From NCBI GenBank assembly GCA_963782185.1, contig CAWAJB010000003.1, positions 62,001-126,000 on the forward strand: a DNA stretch of 64,000 bases, given 5' to 3'. The stretch is from RYN-230 sp963782185 (GTDB lineage Bacteria > Actinomycetota > Actinomycetes > Streptosporangiales > Streptosporangiaceae). The position numbers and the translations under genes were made by a program. A model generated the notes under the pieces. It was not told the DNA's origin. It saw only the letters and a list, made by a program, of their open reading frames with translations, and ran no database searches. Positions 40,366 through 48,630 of this stretch are shown here, one piece after another. Numbering within the stretch: position 1 is the stretch's first letter; each line of letters opens with the position of its first letter.

Positions 40366-41706
40366 ATGGTGGCTAGGCGCTCGCTCGGGCGGCGGTTCGG
40401 GTGGCTCTGGGCGGCGTATGCGGTCAGCGCGTCCGGCACGTCCCTGGCGTTCGGGGCCTTTCCCCTGATCGCGATCCTGGTGCTGCACGCCGGACCGGCC
40501 GCGGTGTCGGTGCTGGCCGCGGCGGGGATGGCGGTGGGGGCGGTGGCGGCGGTGCCGCTGGGCCCGTGGGTGGAGTTCAGCCGCAAGCGGCCGGTGATGG
40601 TGGCGATGGACCTGACCCGGTGCGCCGCGATGATGAGCGTCCCCGCCGCGTTCGCGCTCGGCTGGCTCAGCTTCGTCCAGCTCCTGGTCGTGTCGGTCAT
40701 CGCCGGGGCCGCCGATATCGCCTTCAAGGCGGCCAGCGGCGCCTCCGTTGCGACGCTGGTGCGGCCGGAGGACCTGCTCGTCGCGAACGGGCGCCTGGAG
40801 TCCACGACCTGGACAGCCACCGTGATCGGGCCGCCACTGGGCGGGGTCGCGATCGGGCTCTTCGGCCCGGTCACGACCGTGATCGCCGATGCGGTCAGCT
40901 TCCTGCTCTCGGCGGCGGGGATTTACGCGATGGGCGGGCGGGAACCGTGCCCGCCACGGGCAGGTGCACCGCGGCCGCGGGCCGGGGACCTGCTCCGCGG
41001 GTGGCGCTGCATCCTGGCCCACCCGGTGCTGCGACCGCTGTTCTTCAACACGATGCTGGTCAACGGCCTGATCATGGCGACCGGGCCCCTGCTCGCCGTG
41101 CTCATGCTCGGCCGCCTGGGGTTCAGTCCGTGGCAGTTCGGCCTCGCGTTCGCGGTGCCGTGTGCCGGCGGCCTGATCGGCTCACGGCTGGCCCGCCGCA
41201 TCGTCGCGCGCTTCGGGGAGCACGCGGTGATGCTCGGCGCCGGGGCGCTGCGCGCCTGCTGGCTGCCCGGCCTGGCCTTCATCCGCCCCGGCGCGGCCGG
41301 GCTGGTCCTCGTGATGGCCGTCGAGCTGGGGATGATCGTCTGCATCAGCGTGTTCAACCCGGTGCTCGCCACCTACCGGCTCGAGCAGATCCCGGCGGAC
41401 CGGGTCGCCCGCACCCTGTCCTCGTGGTCCGTCACCAGCAAGGCCACCATCGCGGCCCTGACCGCCCTGTGGGGCGTGCTGGCCAGCATCACCAGCCTCC
41501 GCGCCGCGATCGCTCTGGCCGGCCTGCTCCTCCTGGCCACCCCGGTCCTGCTACCCCGGGCAACTGCGCGGCCGGTTGATCCAGAACGTGAGCTGGATCA
41601 GCAGCCCGGACAGGGCCCAGCCCGCGGCCACGTCCGTGAACCAGTGGTAGTCACACCACACGAGCGCGGCCCCGACCGCCAGCCACAGCACCGTCAGGCC
41701 GGCTAG
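40366..41706 (+). CDS. MFS transporter
   Basis: 446 residues. About eleven to twelve hydrophobic segments from FGWLWAAYAVSASGTSLAFG to ALAGLLLLATPVLLP, with the Major Facilitator loop WVEFSRKRPVMVAMDLTR between helices 2 and 3, typical of the enterobactin-exporter-like (EntS) group. The last ~50 residues (after PRATARPVDPERE) lie antisense to the convergent PAP2 gene and are hydrophilic run-on sequence. ATG 40366 has AGGGG upstream. Likely drug or metabolite exporter under the divergent LysR regulator. Confidence 0.82.
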   Translation: MVARRSLGRRFGWLWAAYAVSASGTSLAFGAFPLIAILVLHAGPAAVSVLAAAGMAVGAVAAVPLGPWVEFSRKRPVMVAMDLTRCAAMMSVPAAFALGWLSFVQLLVVSVIAGAADIAFKAASGASVATLVRPEDLLVANGRLESTTWTATVIGPPLGGVAIGLFGPVTTVIADAVSFLLSAAGIYAMGGREPCPPRAGAPRPRAGDLLRGWRCILAHPVLRPLFFNTMLVNGLIMATGPLLAVLMLGRLGFSPWQFGLAFAVPCAGGLIGSRLARRIVARFGEHAVMLGAGALRACWLPGLAFIRPGAAGLVLVMAVELGMIVCISVFNPVLATYRLEQIPADRVARTLSSWSVTSKATIAALTALWGVLASITSLRAAIALAGLLLLATPVLLPRATARPVDPERELDQQPGQGPARGHVREPVVVTPHERGPDRQPQHRQAG

Positions 41707-42270
41707 CGCCAGGTAGCGAACCCGGGGCGGCTGGCCGGCCACGAGCATCACCACCGCGAGCGAGAAGCAGACGCACGCGGTGGACGTGTGCCCGGACGGG
41801 AAGGCGCCCAGCTGTCCGGTCATGACCGCGGGCAGGCCCGGGCCTGGCCGGCCGATGATGATCTTCGCCGGGATCACGGTGGCGAACAGCAGCACGACGC
41901 CGGTCAGCGCGATGAGCACCGGGCGGAACGTGTGCCGCCGGATGGCCAGGGCCAGCGCCACCGCCGCGAGCACCGGCACGGCCACCGCGGTCATGCCGAG
42001 GTCGGTGAGGAGCGGTGCGGGCCGGTGCGGGGTGTCGCCCAGCCACCGCCACCCGGGCGACGCCGCCCGGGCCAGCACTGCCGCACGGATCCGCTCGTCC
42101 AGGCTGGTGAGCGGGCCGTGCACGAGCACACCGACGGTCAGGATGGCCAGGAGCAGGAGCAGCCCGCCGGTGATCAGCCGTGCGTAGGGCGGGGACGGCC
42201 CATGGCGCGGCGGCCCGGGCGCCTCGCCCGCCACCTCCGCGCTGACCTGGTCTTCGCTGGCTTTGTCCAC
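41551..42270 (-). CDS. PAP2-family membrane phosphatase
   Basis: 239 residues with about six hydrophobic helices. The three phosphatase motifs are present: KIIIGRPGPG (C1, KxxxxxxRP), FPSGHTST (C2) and the C3 His/Asp in CDYHWFTDVAAGW, though the usual C3 Arg is replaced (VWCDYH). It dephosphorylates a lipid phosphate such as undecaprenyl-pyrophosphate or phosphatidic acid at the outer membrane face. GTG 42270. Its last 156 bases overlap the C-terminal coding end of the convergent MFS gene. Confidence 0.85.
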   Translation of the reverse strand: MDKASEDQVSAEVAGEAPGPPRHGPSPPYARLITGGLLLLLAILTVGVLVHGPLTSLDERIRAAVLARAASPGWRWLGDTPHRPAPLLTDLGMTAVAVPVLAAVALALAIRRHTFRPVLIALTGVVLLFATVIPAKIIIGRPGPGLPAVMTGQLGAFPSGHTSTACVCFSLAVVMLVAGQPPRVRYLALAGLTVLWLAVGAALVWCDYHWFTDVAAGWALSGLLIQLTFWINRPRSCPG

Positions 42271-42344
42271 TCACCGTGAGGGTACCCGGCGTGAGGGTAC
42301 CCGGCGCTCCCCGCGGCGGGGCCGCGGGACCTTCCGCCGGCCGC

Positions 42345-42719
42345 TTACTGGGTCCATGGGGGAGTGAACCGGGTTCCGTCCGGCAGGACACCCGTGAACC
42401 CGACCGTCGTGGTGACCCAGGCCGTGACCGGCCCGGCGGATAGGTTGCTGGCCCCGAACCGGGCCCCGGCCGGCACCAGGACCACGTCTCCCGCGGCGGC
42501 GTCGCCGGTCTCGCCGTCCACGCTGACCCGGAGCGTGCCGCTGAGCACGCACAGCACCTCCTCGCGGGACACGTGGTGCGGCAGGCCCTCGGTGCCGCCC
42601 GGGATCTCGATCCGCCAGGCGCACAGCTCCCGGCTGCCGCGGGCCGGGCTGGCGTACGACGTGAACGTGGTGCCGTGCATCTGGTGCACGGCCGACTCGG
42701 ATGCGTGGATGACGGGCAT
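42345..42719 (-). CDS. Small cupin-domain protein
   Basis: 124 residues, one cupin barrel: LPHHVSREEVLCVLSGTLRVSVDGE holds motif 1 and AAAGDVVLVPAGARFGASN motif 2. One classical metal His of motif 2 is not evident, so metal binding is uncertain. It is transcribed divergently from a MarR regulator with a strong double operator between them, so it is the likely target. Confidence 0.8.
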   Translation of the reverse strand: MPVIHASESAVHQMHGTTFTSYASPARGSRELCAWRIEIPGGTEGLPHHVSREEVLCVLSGTLRVSVDGETGDAAAGDVVLVPAGARFGASNLSAGPVTAWVTTTVGFTGVLPDGTRFTPPWTQ

Positions 42720-42737
42720 GGGCGGTCCTCCCGAATA

Positions 42738-42777
42738 TAGGCAAGTAGCTTGCTTATATGTTCAAGCTACTTGCCTA
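42738..42777. promoter_or_regulatory. MarR double operator
   Basis: Two 15-base arms, TAGGCAAGTAGCTTG and its exact reverse complement, are separated by 10 bases. Each arm also contains an imperfect palindrome (CAAGTAGCTTG, CAAGCTACTTG), so two MarR dimers could bind about 21 bases, two helix turns, apart. It lies between the divergent cupin and MarR genes and spans the AT-rich promoter. Confidence 0.75.
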
Positions 42778-42795
42778 ATCTGTCAAGCTTGGTGG

Positions 42796-43242
42796 ATGCA
42801 GCATCATGACCCTCAGGCCCTGGCCGTCGGGCTCCTGTCGGCAGGCCGGGCCCTGGTGGACGGGATCTCGGCCGGGGTGCGCGCCCGCGGATTCGGTGAC
42901 CTGCGTCCCGCGCACGGCTTCGCGTTCGCCCGGCTCGCCCCGGACGGCGCGACCATCACCCAGCTGGCCGAGCACCTCGGCGTCACCCGGCAGGCTGCGG
43001 CCCAGCTGGTGGACGAGCTGCTCACGCGCGGCTACGTGCGGCGCAGCCGCCACCCGGACGACGCCCGGGCCCGGCTGATCACGCTGACCGACCGGGGCTG
43101 GGCCTGCACCCGGGCCGCCGAGGAGGCCATCGCCGACACGGTGCGCCCGTGGGCCGCGGTCCTGGGCGGGGAACGGCTCCGGGAACTCCAGGACGACCTG
43201 CTCCGCATCGCCCCCCACGGCCCGCTCCGGCCCACCTGGTAA
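42796..43242 (+). CDS. MarR-family transcriptional regulator
   Basis: 148 residues. The winged helix is visible in ATITQLAEHLGVTRQAAAQL...RGYVRRSRHPDDARARLITLTDRG, the standard MarR recognition helix and wing. ATG 42796 is the start nearest the operator; ribosome site weak. It is expected to repress itself and the divergent cupin gene through 42738-42777. Confidence 0.87.
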   Translation: MQHHDPQALAVGLLSAGRALVDGISAGVRARGFGDLRPAHGFAFARLAPDGATITQLAEHLGVTRQAAAQLVDELLTRGYVRRSRHPDDARARLITLTDRGWACTRAAEEAIADTVRPWAAVLGGERLRELQDDLLRIAPHGPLRPTW

Positions 43243-43283
43243 TCGGCTCGACCGGCGCCGGCACCCGCGGCTACGGTGTCGGC

Positions 43284-43835
43284 ATGGAGGCATCCGACGG
43301 GCCTGCGGCGGTCCACCGGGGGGATCTCGCCGGGGCGCTGCACGCCGCGGGCCCGGATCCGGGCCTGGCCGCGCCGCTGGCCCTGTTCGGGCGGTTCATC
43401 GGATCCTGGGACATCGAATGGCGCGGGACCGACCGTCACGGTAACCCGGCCACTATGCGGGGCGACCTGCACTTCGGCTGGGTCCTGGACGGACGGGCCG
43501 TCCAGGACGTCTGGCGGGTGCCCTCGTCCGGGGCGGCCCCGCCCGGGCTGCGGTCATTCCACGGCACCACGCTGCGCTTCTACGACCCGTCCCTGGGGGC
43601 GTGGCGATCGACCTGGATCGACCCGCTGAACGGCCGGGTCCGCCGGTTCATCGGCCGCCCCGAGGGCGGGGCCATCATCCTCGACGGGCTGGACGACGAG
43701 CCAGCCGAGCGCTGGGCCTTCCGCGACATCATGCCCGGGCCCGCCCCGGAGTCCTTCCGGTGGACCGGGGAGGTCTCCACGGACGGCCGCCGCACCTGGC
43801 GGCTGGACGAGGAGATGCTGATCCGGCGCCGCTAG
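43284..43835 (+). CDS. Conserved hypothetical protein (DUF1579-like)
   Basis: 183 residues. LALFGRFIGSWDIEWRGTDRHG starts a lipocalin-like beta-barrel pattern seen in DUF1579 and related proteins: alternating strands, Trp residues and RSTWIDPLNGRVRRFIGRPEGG. No signal peptide or membrane helix. ATG 43284 chosen because the upstream part of the frame overlaps the MarR gene. Function unknown. Confidence 0.7.
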   Translation: MEASDGPAAVHRGDLAGALHAAGPDPGLAAPLALFGRFIGSWDIEWRGTDRHGNPATMRGDLHFGWVLDGRAVQDVWRVPSSGAAPPGLRSFHGTTLRFYDPSLGAWRSTWIDPLNGRVRRFIGRPEGGAIILDGLDDEPAERWAFRDIMPGPAPESFRWTGEVSTDGRRTWRLDEEMLIRRR

Positions 43836-43940
43836 CCCCCGGCCGGCCTCCGTGGCCGCCCCGCGAGGCAGAAATCCGCCGTCCCGGCGGAACGTGCGGC
43901 CCGGCTCCTTCGTGCTTGGTGGGCGAAAGGGGGACAGCCG

Positions 43941-44279
43941 ATGGCGAATGACCAGGCGGTCGCCGAACTGGAGCAGTTCCTGGCCGAGCGGGCCGACCGG
44001 CTGCTGCGCACCGCGGTGCTGCTCACCGGCAGCCGCGAGACCGGCCAGGATCTGCTGCAGACCGCATTGGAGCGGCTGCTGCGGCACTGGCGCACGCTGG
44101 GCGGTGATCCCGAGGGCTACCTGCGCCGCACGCTCTACAACCTGGCCGCGGACGGGTTCCGCCGCCGGGGGCGGCTGCAGCGCAAGCTGCTGCTGATTCG
44201 CGCGGAGACGCCGCCGCAGCCAGACGTGACCGCCCAGGTGGACCTCCGGGACGCGCTGGTGCGGTTGCCCTGTACGTGA
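43941..44279 (+). pseudogene. SigE-type ECF sigma factor, truncated
   Basis: 112 residues where the family has ~165-180. The region-2 part is normal (LRTAVLLTGSRETGQDLLQTALERLLRHW, YLRRTLYNLAADGFRRR), with ribosome site AAAGGGGG before ATG 43941. Coding similarity stops at DLRDALVRLP; only CT and a stop follow, so the region-4 DNA-binding domain is missing. The next bases belong to the tail of a different gene (44270-44467), indicating a deletion at about base 44270. Without region 4 it could not recognise -35 elements. Confidence 0.75.
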
Positions 44280-44467
44280 ACCCGGAGACGTTCCTGCCGG
44301 TGCGGATCGTCAGCACGACGAGCACCTTCGGCGGCCCGCGGGCCAGCACGAGGTACACGTCGGTGACCGACGTGCGGTGGCTGAAGCCGACGGCGGCCAA
44401 CATCGCCAGGGCGACGGTCACCATCCCGCGCGGATTCCGCCAGGTCGGCTCGCCGGCCGGGCAGTAG
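44270..44467 (+). pseudogene. C-terminal remnant of a CU044_5270-type protein
   Basis: A second frame encodes LYVNPETFLPVRIVSTTS, VTDVRWLKPTAANIARA and TIPRGFRQVGSPAGQ, which I recognise as the end of the CU044_5270-family membrane proteins usually encoded right after SigE-type sigma factors in actinomycetes. The N-terminal ~300 residues and start are absent. The junction with the truncated sigma gene is seamless, as expected for one deletion of about 1-1.5 kb. Confidence 0.6.
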
Positions 44468-44514
44468 CACCCGCCTGGCTCCGCCGCCCACCCGGCGCCC
44501 TGCGCGGGGTGGGC

Positions 44515-44610
44515 GGGGCGCGGTGCGGGCGGTGCGCGGTGCGGGCGGGGCGCGGTGCGCGGTGCGGGCACGGAGGCGGCGCGGGGGCGGTGCGCGGGGT
44601 ATGCGCGAGC
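44515..44610. repeat. GC-rich simple repeat
   Basis: Degenerate GCGGTGCGGGCG / GCGCGGTGCGG units in tandem between the sigma-factor remnant and the lipid kinase gene. No gene is supported in 44468-44664. Confidence 0.6.
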
Positions 44611-44664
44611 CGGGCCGTGTACCACCGCGGACCGCGACAGCATGGTCTAGCCTGGTCCAGCCCC

Positions 44665-45549
44665 ATGTCCCACGCAATGATCATCGTCAACCGCGCCCGG
44701 GTCCGGGACCTGCCCCGGTTCCGGCATCAGTGCTGCCTGGCGGCACGAGCGGCGGGCTGGGAGCAGCTTTCCTTCGCCGAGACCAGTCCCGCCGACCACA
44801 CCCAGGGACTGGCCCGGGACGCGGTCGCGGCCGGGGCCCGGCTGGTCGTGGCGGCCGGGGGTGACGGCACCGTCCGGGCCTGCGCGCAGGCCCTGGCCGG
44901 CACGGGCGTGCCGCTGGCGATCGTGCCGCGCGGCACGGCCAACCTGGCCGCCCGGGCGCTGGGTCTGCCGTCCCGGCTGGATGCCGCCCTCGCGGCCGGG
45001 TTCGGCGGGCGTGACCGCCGGATCGACCTGGCCGCGGCGGACGGAATGCTGTTCGCGGCCATGGCCGGGATCGGGCTCGACGCCGCGGTGGTGGGCGGCA
45101 CTCCTGACGTGCTCAAGCGTCACCTCGGCTGGCTGGCCTACGCGGCAGGCGGGGTGACCCGGCTGGCCGGCCGGCGCCGCATGTTCACCCTGCGCCTGGA
45201 CGGCGGGCCGCCGCTGGCCCGGCTGGCCAGGTCCGTGGTGGTCGGCAACGTGGGGCTGCTGCCGGGCGGCTTCGCGCTGCTGCCGGACGCCCGGCTGGAC
45301 GACGGGCTGCTCGACGTCGCGATCCTCGCCCCCGCGGGGCTGGTCGGCTGGGGCCTGGTCGCCCGGCGCGTGCTCACCGGCAGCCGTCGCGACGACCCGA
45401 ACCTGGAACGGTACCGGGCCCGGCGGGTCGAGATCGAGGCCGCCGCCGAGCTGCCGCGGGAGGTGGACGGGGAAGTGATCACCCCGGGCCGGTCGCTCAC
45501 GGTCACGCTGCGGCCGGGTGCGCTGCTGGTCCGGGTGCCCGGCCGGTGA
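44665..45549 (+). CDS. Diacylglycerol/lipid kinase (YegS/DgkB-type)
   Basis: 294 residues. AAGGDGTVRACAQALAGTGVP is the nucleotide-binding GGDGT motif and IVPRGTANLAARALGLP the following PxGTxN block; GDGLLDVAIL-like LDDGLLDVAILAP lies near the C-terminus. These enzymes phosphorylate diacylglycerol or a related lipid with ATP at the membrane face. ATG 44665; ATG 44677 (MIIVNRAR) is an alternative that starts exactly at the first strand. Confidence 0.87.
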   Translation: MSHAMIIVNRARVRDLPRFRHQCCLAARAAGWEQLSFAETSPADHTQGLARDAVAAGARLVVAAGGDGTVRACAQALAGTGVPLAIVPRGTANLAARALGLPSRLDAALAAGFGGRDRRIDLAAADGMLFAAMAGIGLDAAVVGGTPDVLKRHLGWLAYAAGGVTRLAGRRRMFTLRLDGGPPLARLARSVVVGNVGLLPGGFALLPDARLDDGLLDVAILAPAGLVGWGLVARRVLTGSRRDDPNLERYRARRVEIEAAAELPREVDGEVITPGRSLTVTLRPGALLVRVPGR

Positions 45550-45626
45550 GTTAGAGATCGCCCGCGCGGGGAAATGGCAGGGGGCATGCCGATGGCCGGT
45601 GCCCCTGCCCCCCGGAGGTGGATGAC

Positions 45627-46091
45627 GTGGAGATCAAGATGGTGCTGTCCCTGCCCCGCGACGCCGCGAGCGTGCCGGTCAGCCGCCAGGTCCTCGATGG
45701 CTGCCTGGAGACCCTCGGCGTGACCCCGGACACCCGGACCAACATCGCGCTGGCCCTGGGGGAGGCCTGTGCCAACGTCGTCCAGCACGCCGGTCCCGGG
45801 TTCGAGTACGAGGTGCTGGCCACGGCCCGGGAGGGGCGGTGCGTCATCGAGGTGGTCAACACGGTGGACGGTCCGGCGCCCGTCCCCGTGGCCGCGGCGC
45901 TCAGCACCCCCCCGGCCGGCCCGGTCCCGGCGACCGCCGAGCACGGCCGCGGCCTGAAGATCATCGATGCGGTGACCGACAATCTCCGGCTGACCGCGGA
46001 CGGCGGTGCCGGGACCACGGTGCACTTCGAGAAGGCCCTGAGCTGGCTGCCCGGGGCGGCCGGCGAGCACCTGTTCAGCACCCGGCCCTAG
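45627..46091 (+). CDS. RsbW-type anti-sigma regulatory serine kinase
   Basis: About 154 residues, GHKL ATPase fold: N-box ALGEACANVVQHAGPG, and HGRGLKIIDAVTDNLRL as the G1/G2 region. Such proteins phosphorylate anti-sigma antagonists or bind sigma factors. I prefer GTG 45627, nine bases after CGGAGG; GTG 45618 would abut the ribosome site. It is 77 bases downstream of the lipid kinase gene and may be a separate unit. Confidence 0.82.
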   Translation: MEIKMVLSLPRDAASVPVSRQVLDGCLETLGVTPDTRTNIALALGEACANVVQHAGPGFEYEVLATAREGRCVIEVVNTVDGPAPVPVAAALSTPPAGPVPATAEHGRGLKIIDAVTDNLRLTADGGAGTTVHFEKALSWLPGAAGEHLFSTRP

Positions 46092-46128
46092 GCAGCCTGG
46101 CAGGTGAGGGGGACCGCCGCCCCGGGGC

Positions 46129-46740
46129 TCAGCTGGCGCTGAAAGGCTGTCCCCACTGGCCCCGGTGCAGTACCTCCGCCGCGGGCCGGCGCCGGTCGCG
46201 CAGGTCGCGGGGCGGCTCATCGCTGTAGCCGACCGAGATAGCGCCGATGGGGGTGAACTGGGGCGGCACGCCGAACTCCGCGCGGAAGGCGCCGATCTGG
46301 GCGGGCGGGAGCCCGAAGAAGCATGCGCCGAGCCCGGCATCGACCACGGTCAGCAGCATCTGCAGGGACGCGAACCCCGTGTCGATGTCCCAGTACGGGG
46401 CGGGCCAGCGGGCGGCGCTGCGATCCGTCCACCCCTTGTCGGGGCGGGCGTAGCGGTCGAGGTAGGCGTCCTTGTTCGAGAGCGGCACGATCACCAGCGG
46501 GGCTTCCACCTGCGCCGCGAGCCATCCTTCCGGGCCCTCAGGAGGCGTCGCCGCAGCCCGGAACCGGGCCACGCCGGCCGGGTCGTCCAGCACGAGGAAC
46601 GCCCACCCCTGGGAGAACCCCGCGGACGGCGCGCGCAGGCCGTTCTGCAGGATGCGGTCCACCACGTCCGGGGGGACCGGGCGGGCCGTGTCGTAGTGGC
46701 GCACCATCCGCCGTCGCCGGATCACATCCTGGAATTCCAT
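46129..46740 (-). CDS. Nitroreductase-family protein
   Basis: 203 residues. MEFQDVIRRRRMVRHYDTARP is the standard FMN-binding start, LRAPSAGFSQGWAFLVL and GACFFGLPPAQ further family blocks. It likely reduces nitro compounds, quinones or a flavin-like ligand with NAD(P)H. ATG 46740 chosen because the family starts here; the frame stays open upstream, but that part reads as a VOC-domain fragment (see 46741-46878), which may now be translated as a fusion from GTG 46821. Confidence 0.85.
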   Translation of the reverse strand: MEFQDVIRRRRMVRHYDTARPVPPDVVDRILQNGLRAPSAGFSQGWAFLVLDDPAGVARFRAAATPPEGPEGWLAAQVEAPLVIVPLSNKDAYLDRYARPDKGWTDRSAARWPAPYWDIDTGFASLQMLLTVVDAGLGACFFGLPPAQIGAFRAEFGVPPQFTPIGAISVGYSDEPPRDLRDRRRPAAEVLHRGQWGQPFSAS

Positions 46741-46878
46741 GCTCCGGCTGACGCCCTTCTCGTCCTGGGCCAGCCCGTCGTAGCGCTCGAACGTCACGCC
46801 CCGGGCGCTCAGTTCGTCCACCGCCGCGTCGATGCTGTTGACCGGGAAGTTCAGGATGGTGTAGGCCGCCCGGAGCTG
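46741..46878 (-). pseudogene. Glyoxalase/VOC-domain remnant abutting the nitroreductase
   Basis: In frame with the nitroreductase, the upstream codons read AYTILNFPVNSIDAAVDELS, ARGVTFERYDG and LAQDEKGVS, which is the characteristic second beta-alpha unit of a VOC/glyoxalase-like protein. The N-terminal half and the end of the domain are missing. It appears to have been joined to the nitroreductase by a rearrangement that left no stop between them. Confidence 0.55.
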
Positions 46879-47016
46879 CCGCCGGGTGAGCCCGGCTACG
46901 AGCCGCCGCCGCCAGAGGTGCTGACCCGGGTCCTGGACGCGCTCCGCAAGCTCTAAACCTGCGGTTCAGGACGCGCCGGCGCGCTTCTTCGGGAGCGCCT
47001 GGTCAGCGGCCGCCTC

Positions 47017-47229
47017 TCACTCCTGCCTCCCGGGCTGGGCCCGGTGGCTGACCTTGGCGTGGCGGCGGCGTGGGGCAGGCCGGCGGCCTGCCTGCCCCGG
47101 GGCCGGCAGGCCGGAATCGAACAGCCAGCCAGCGTGCAGCTTCTGCTTGACCGCGTGGAACACCGGCGTGTCCGTGGGGCGGGGAGCGGGGTCCCGGTAC
47201 TCGTAGGCCGGGTGCTGGAGGGTAGCCAT
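47017..47229 (-). CDS. Small hypothetical protein
   Basis: 70 residues starting MATLQHPAYEYRDPAPRP; the first half (to LHAGWLFDSG) has natural-looking composition, while the second half is Arg/Pro-rich. It faces the MFS gene that starts at 47351. No family recognised; it may be a fragment or a spurious frame. The sequence 46957-47016 and 47230-47350 shows no other gene. Confidence 0.35.
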   Translation of the reverse strand: MATLQHPAYEYRDPAPRPTDTPVFHAVKQKLHAGWLFDSGLPAPGQAGRRPAPRRRHAKVSHRAQPGRQE

Positions 47230-47350
47230 GCCCGCAGTACATCGCAGGCCGGGCAGGGGATCGAGGATGGAACGGCTCGCGCCAGCCCTCCCGAATCCGG
47301 TGCAGGTCCGCCCATCGGGGACTGTCCGTGCGACCTGGCAGAATGCCCTG

Positions 47351-48577
47351 GTGTCTCGCCATCACCGCGGTCCCTTCCACGGCATGCCGGCCGAGGTGGC
47401 CATCCTCACGGCGGTCTCGTTCACCGTCGCGCTCGGGTTCGGGATCGTCGCCCCGGACATCCCGGCGTTCGCCCGTCACTTCGGGGTCAGCACCGCCTCG
47501 GCGGCCAGCGTAGTCAGCGCGTTTGCCCTGCTGCGGGTGCTCGGGGCGCTGCCCGCGGGGCGGCTGGTGGACCGGTTCGGCGAGCGCAGGGTGATGGCGG
47601 CCGGCATCAGCGTCGTCGCGGCCAGCAGCATCCTGGCCGGAGTGTCTGGATCGTTCGTGCAGCTCATCGTGCTGCGCGGGATCGGCGGCCTGGGCTCGGC
47701 GATGTTCAGCGTCAGCGCCCAGACCCTGCTCCTCGTCAGCGTGCCCGGTGAGCAGCGGGGGCGGGCCAGCGGCCTGTTCTCGGGCGGCTTCCTGGTGGGC
47801 GGCATCAGCGGCCCCGCGATCGGCGGGCTCCTCGCGGCGTGGTCGCTGCGGGCCCCGTTCTTCGTCTACGGCGTGCTGCTCATCGTGCCCGCCGTCATCG
47901 CCGCGGCGGTCCTGCGGGACCCGCCCCGGCAGGACGCCCGCCACCAGCACCGGGGGCCGCCGCTCGCCGGTATCGGCCGCGCCCTGCGCAGCAGGGCGTA
48001 CCGTGCGGCGGCGGCGGCCAACCTGGCGGACGGGTTCGGCGCCGTCGGGGTGCGCAGTGCGATCGTGCCGCTGTTCGTGCGTGATTCCCTGCACCGGTCG
48101 GCCGTGTGGACCGGCATCGGGTTCCTCGTGGTCGCGGTGCTGAACGCCGCGGCCCTCCTGCCCGCCGGGAGGGTGGCCGACCGGCTGGGCCGGCGGCCGG
48201 TCATCATCGCCGGCTGCTCGGTGTCGGCGGCGGGCATGGCCATGCTGGCGCTGCTGCCCGGGCTCGGCGGCTACCTGGCCGCGCTGGCCATTCTCGGGAT
48301 CGGGTCCGGGCTGCTCGACGTGGCGCCCGCGGCCATGATCGGTGACATCCTCGATGGCCAGGGCGGCACCGTGGTCGCGTCGTATCAGATGGCCGGGGAC
48401 GCGGGCACCGTCGCCGGGCCGGTCACGGCGGGATACCTGGTGGACACGGCCTCCTATGGCGCGGCCTTCGGCCTGGCCGCCGGGGTCCTGGCCCTGGCCG
48501 CGGTACTCGGGTTCTTCGCCCCGGAAACCCGCACGCCGGCCCGGCCGCCGCGCCCGAGCCCGCCCATACCGGCCTGA
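47351..48577 (+). CDS. MFS transporter (drug-exporter type)
   Basis: 408 residues, twelve predicted helices from VAILTAVSFTVALGFGIVAPDIPAF to VLALAAVLGFFAPET. Motif A is GRLVDRFGERRVMAAG, and a second copy is GRVADRLGRRPVIIAG between helices 8 and 9; motif C-like GGFLVGGISGPAIGGLLA marks a proton-driven exporter. GTG 47351 begins just before the first helix; CAGAAT lies 8 bases upstream with no ribosome site, so a leaderless transcript is possible. Substrate unknown. Confidence 0.85.
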   Translation: MSRHHRGPFHGMPAEVAILTAVSFTVALGFGIVAPDIPAFARHFGVSTASAASVVSAFALLRVLGALPAGRLVDRFGERRVMAAGISVVAASSILAGVSGSFVQLIVLRGIGGLGSAMFSVSAQTLLLVSVPGEQRGRASGLFSGGFLVGGISGPAIGGLLAAWSLRAPFFVYGVLLIVPAVIAAAVLRDPPRQDARHQHRGPPLAGIGRALRSRAYRAAAAANLADGFGAVGVRSAIVPLFVRDSLHRSAVWTGIGFLVVAVLNAAALLPAGRVADRLGRRPVIIAGCSVSAAGMAMLALLPGLGGYLAALAILGIGSGLLDVAPAAMIGDILDGQGGTVVASYQMAGDAGTVAGPVTAGYLVDTASYGAAFGLAAGVLALAAVLGFFAPETRTPARPPRPSPPIPA

Positions 48578-48630
48578 ATTGAGGCCCTTGGCCGCGAGTA
48601 GACGGCCGATCCCGGGACACCTGTCGGCCC

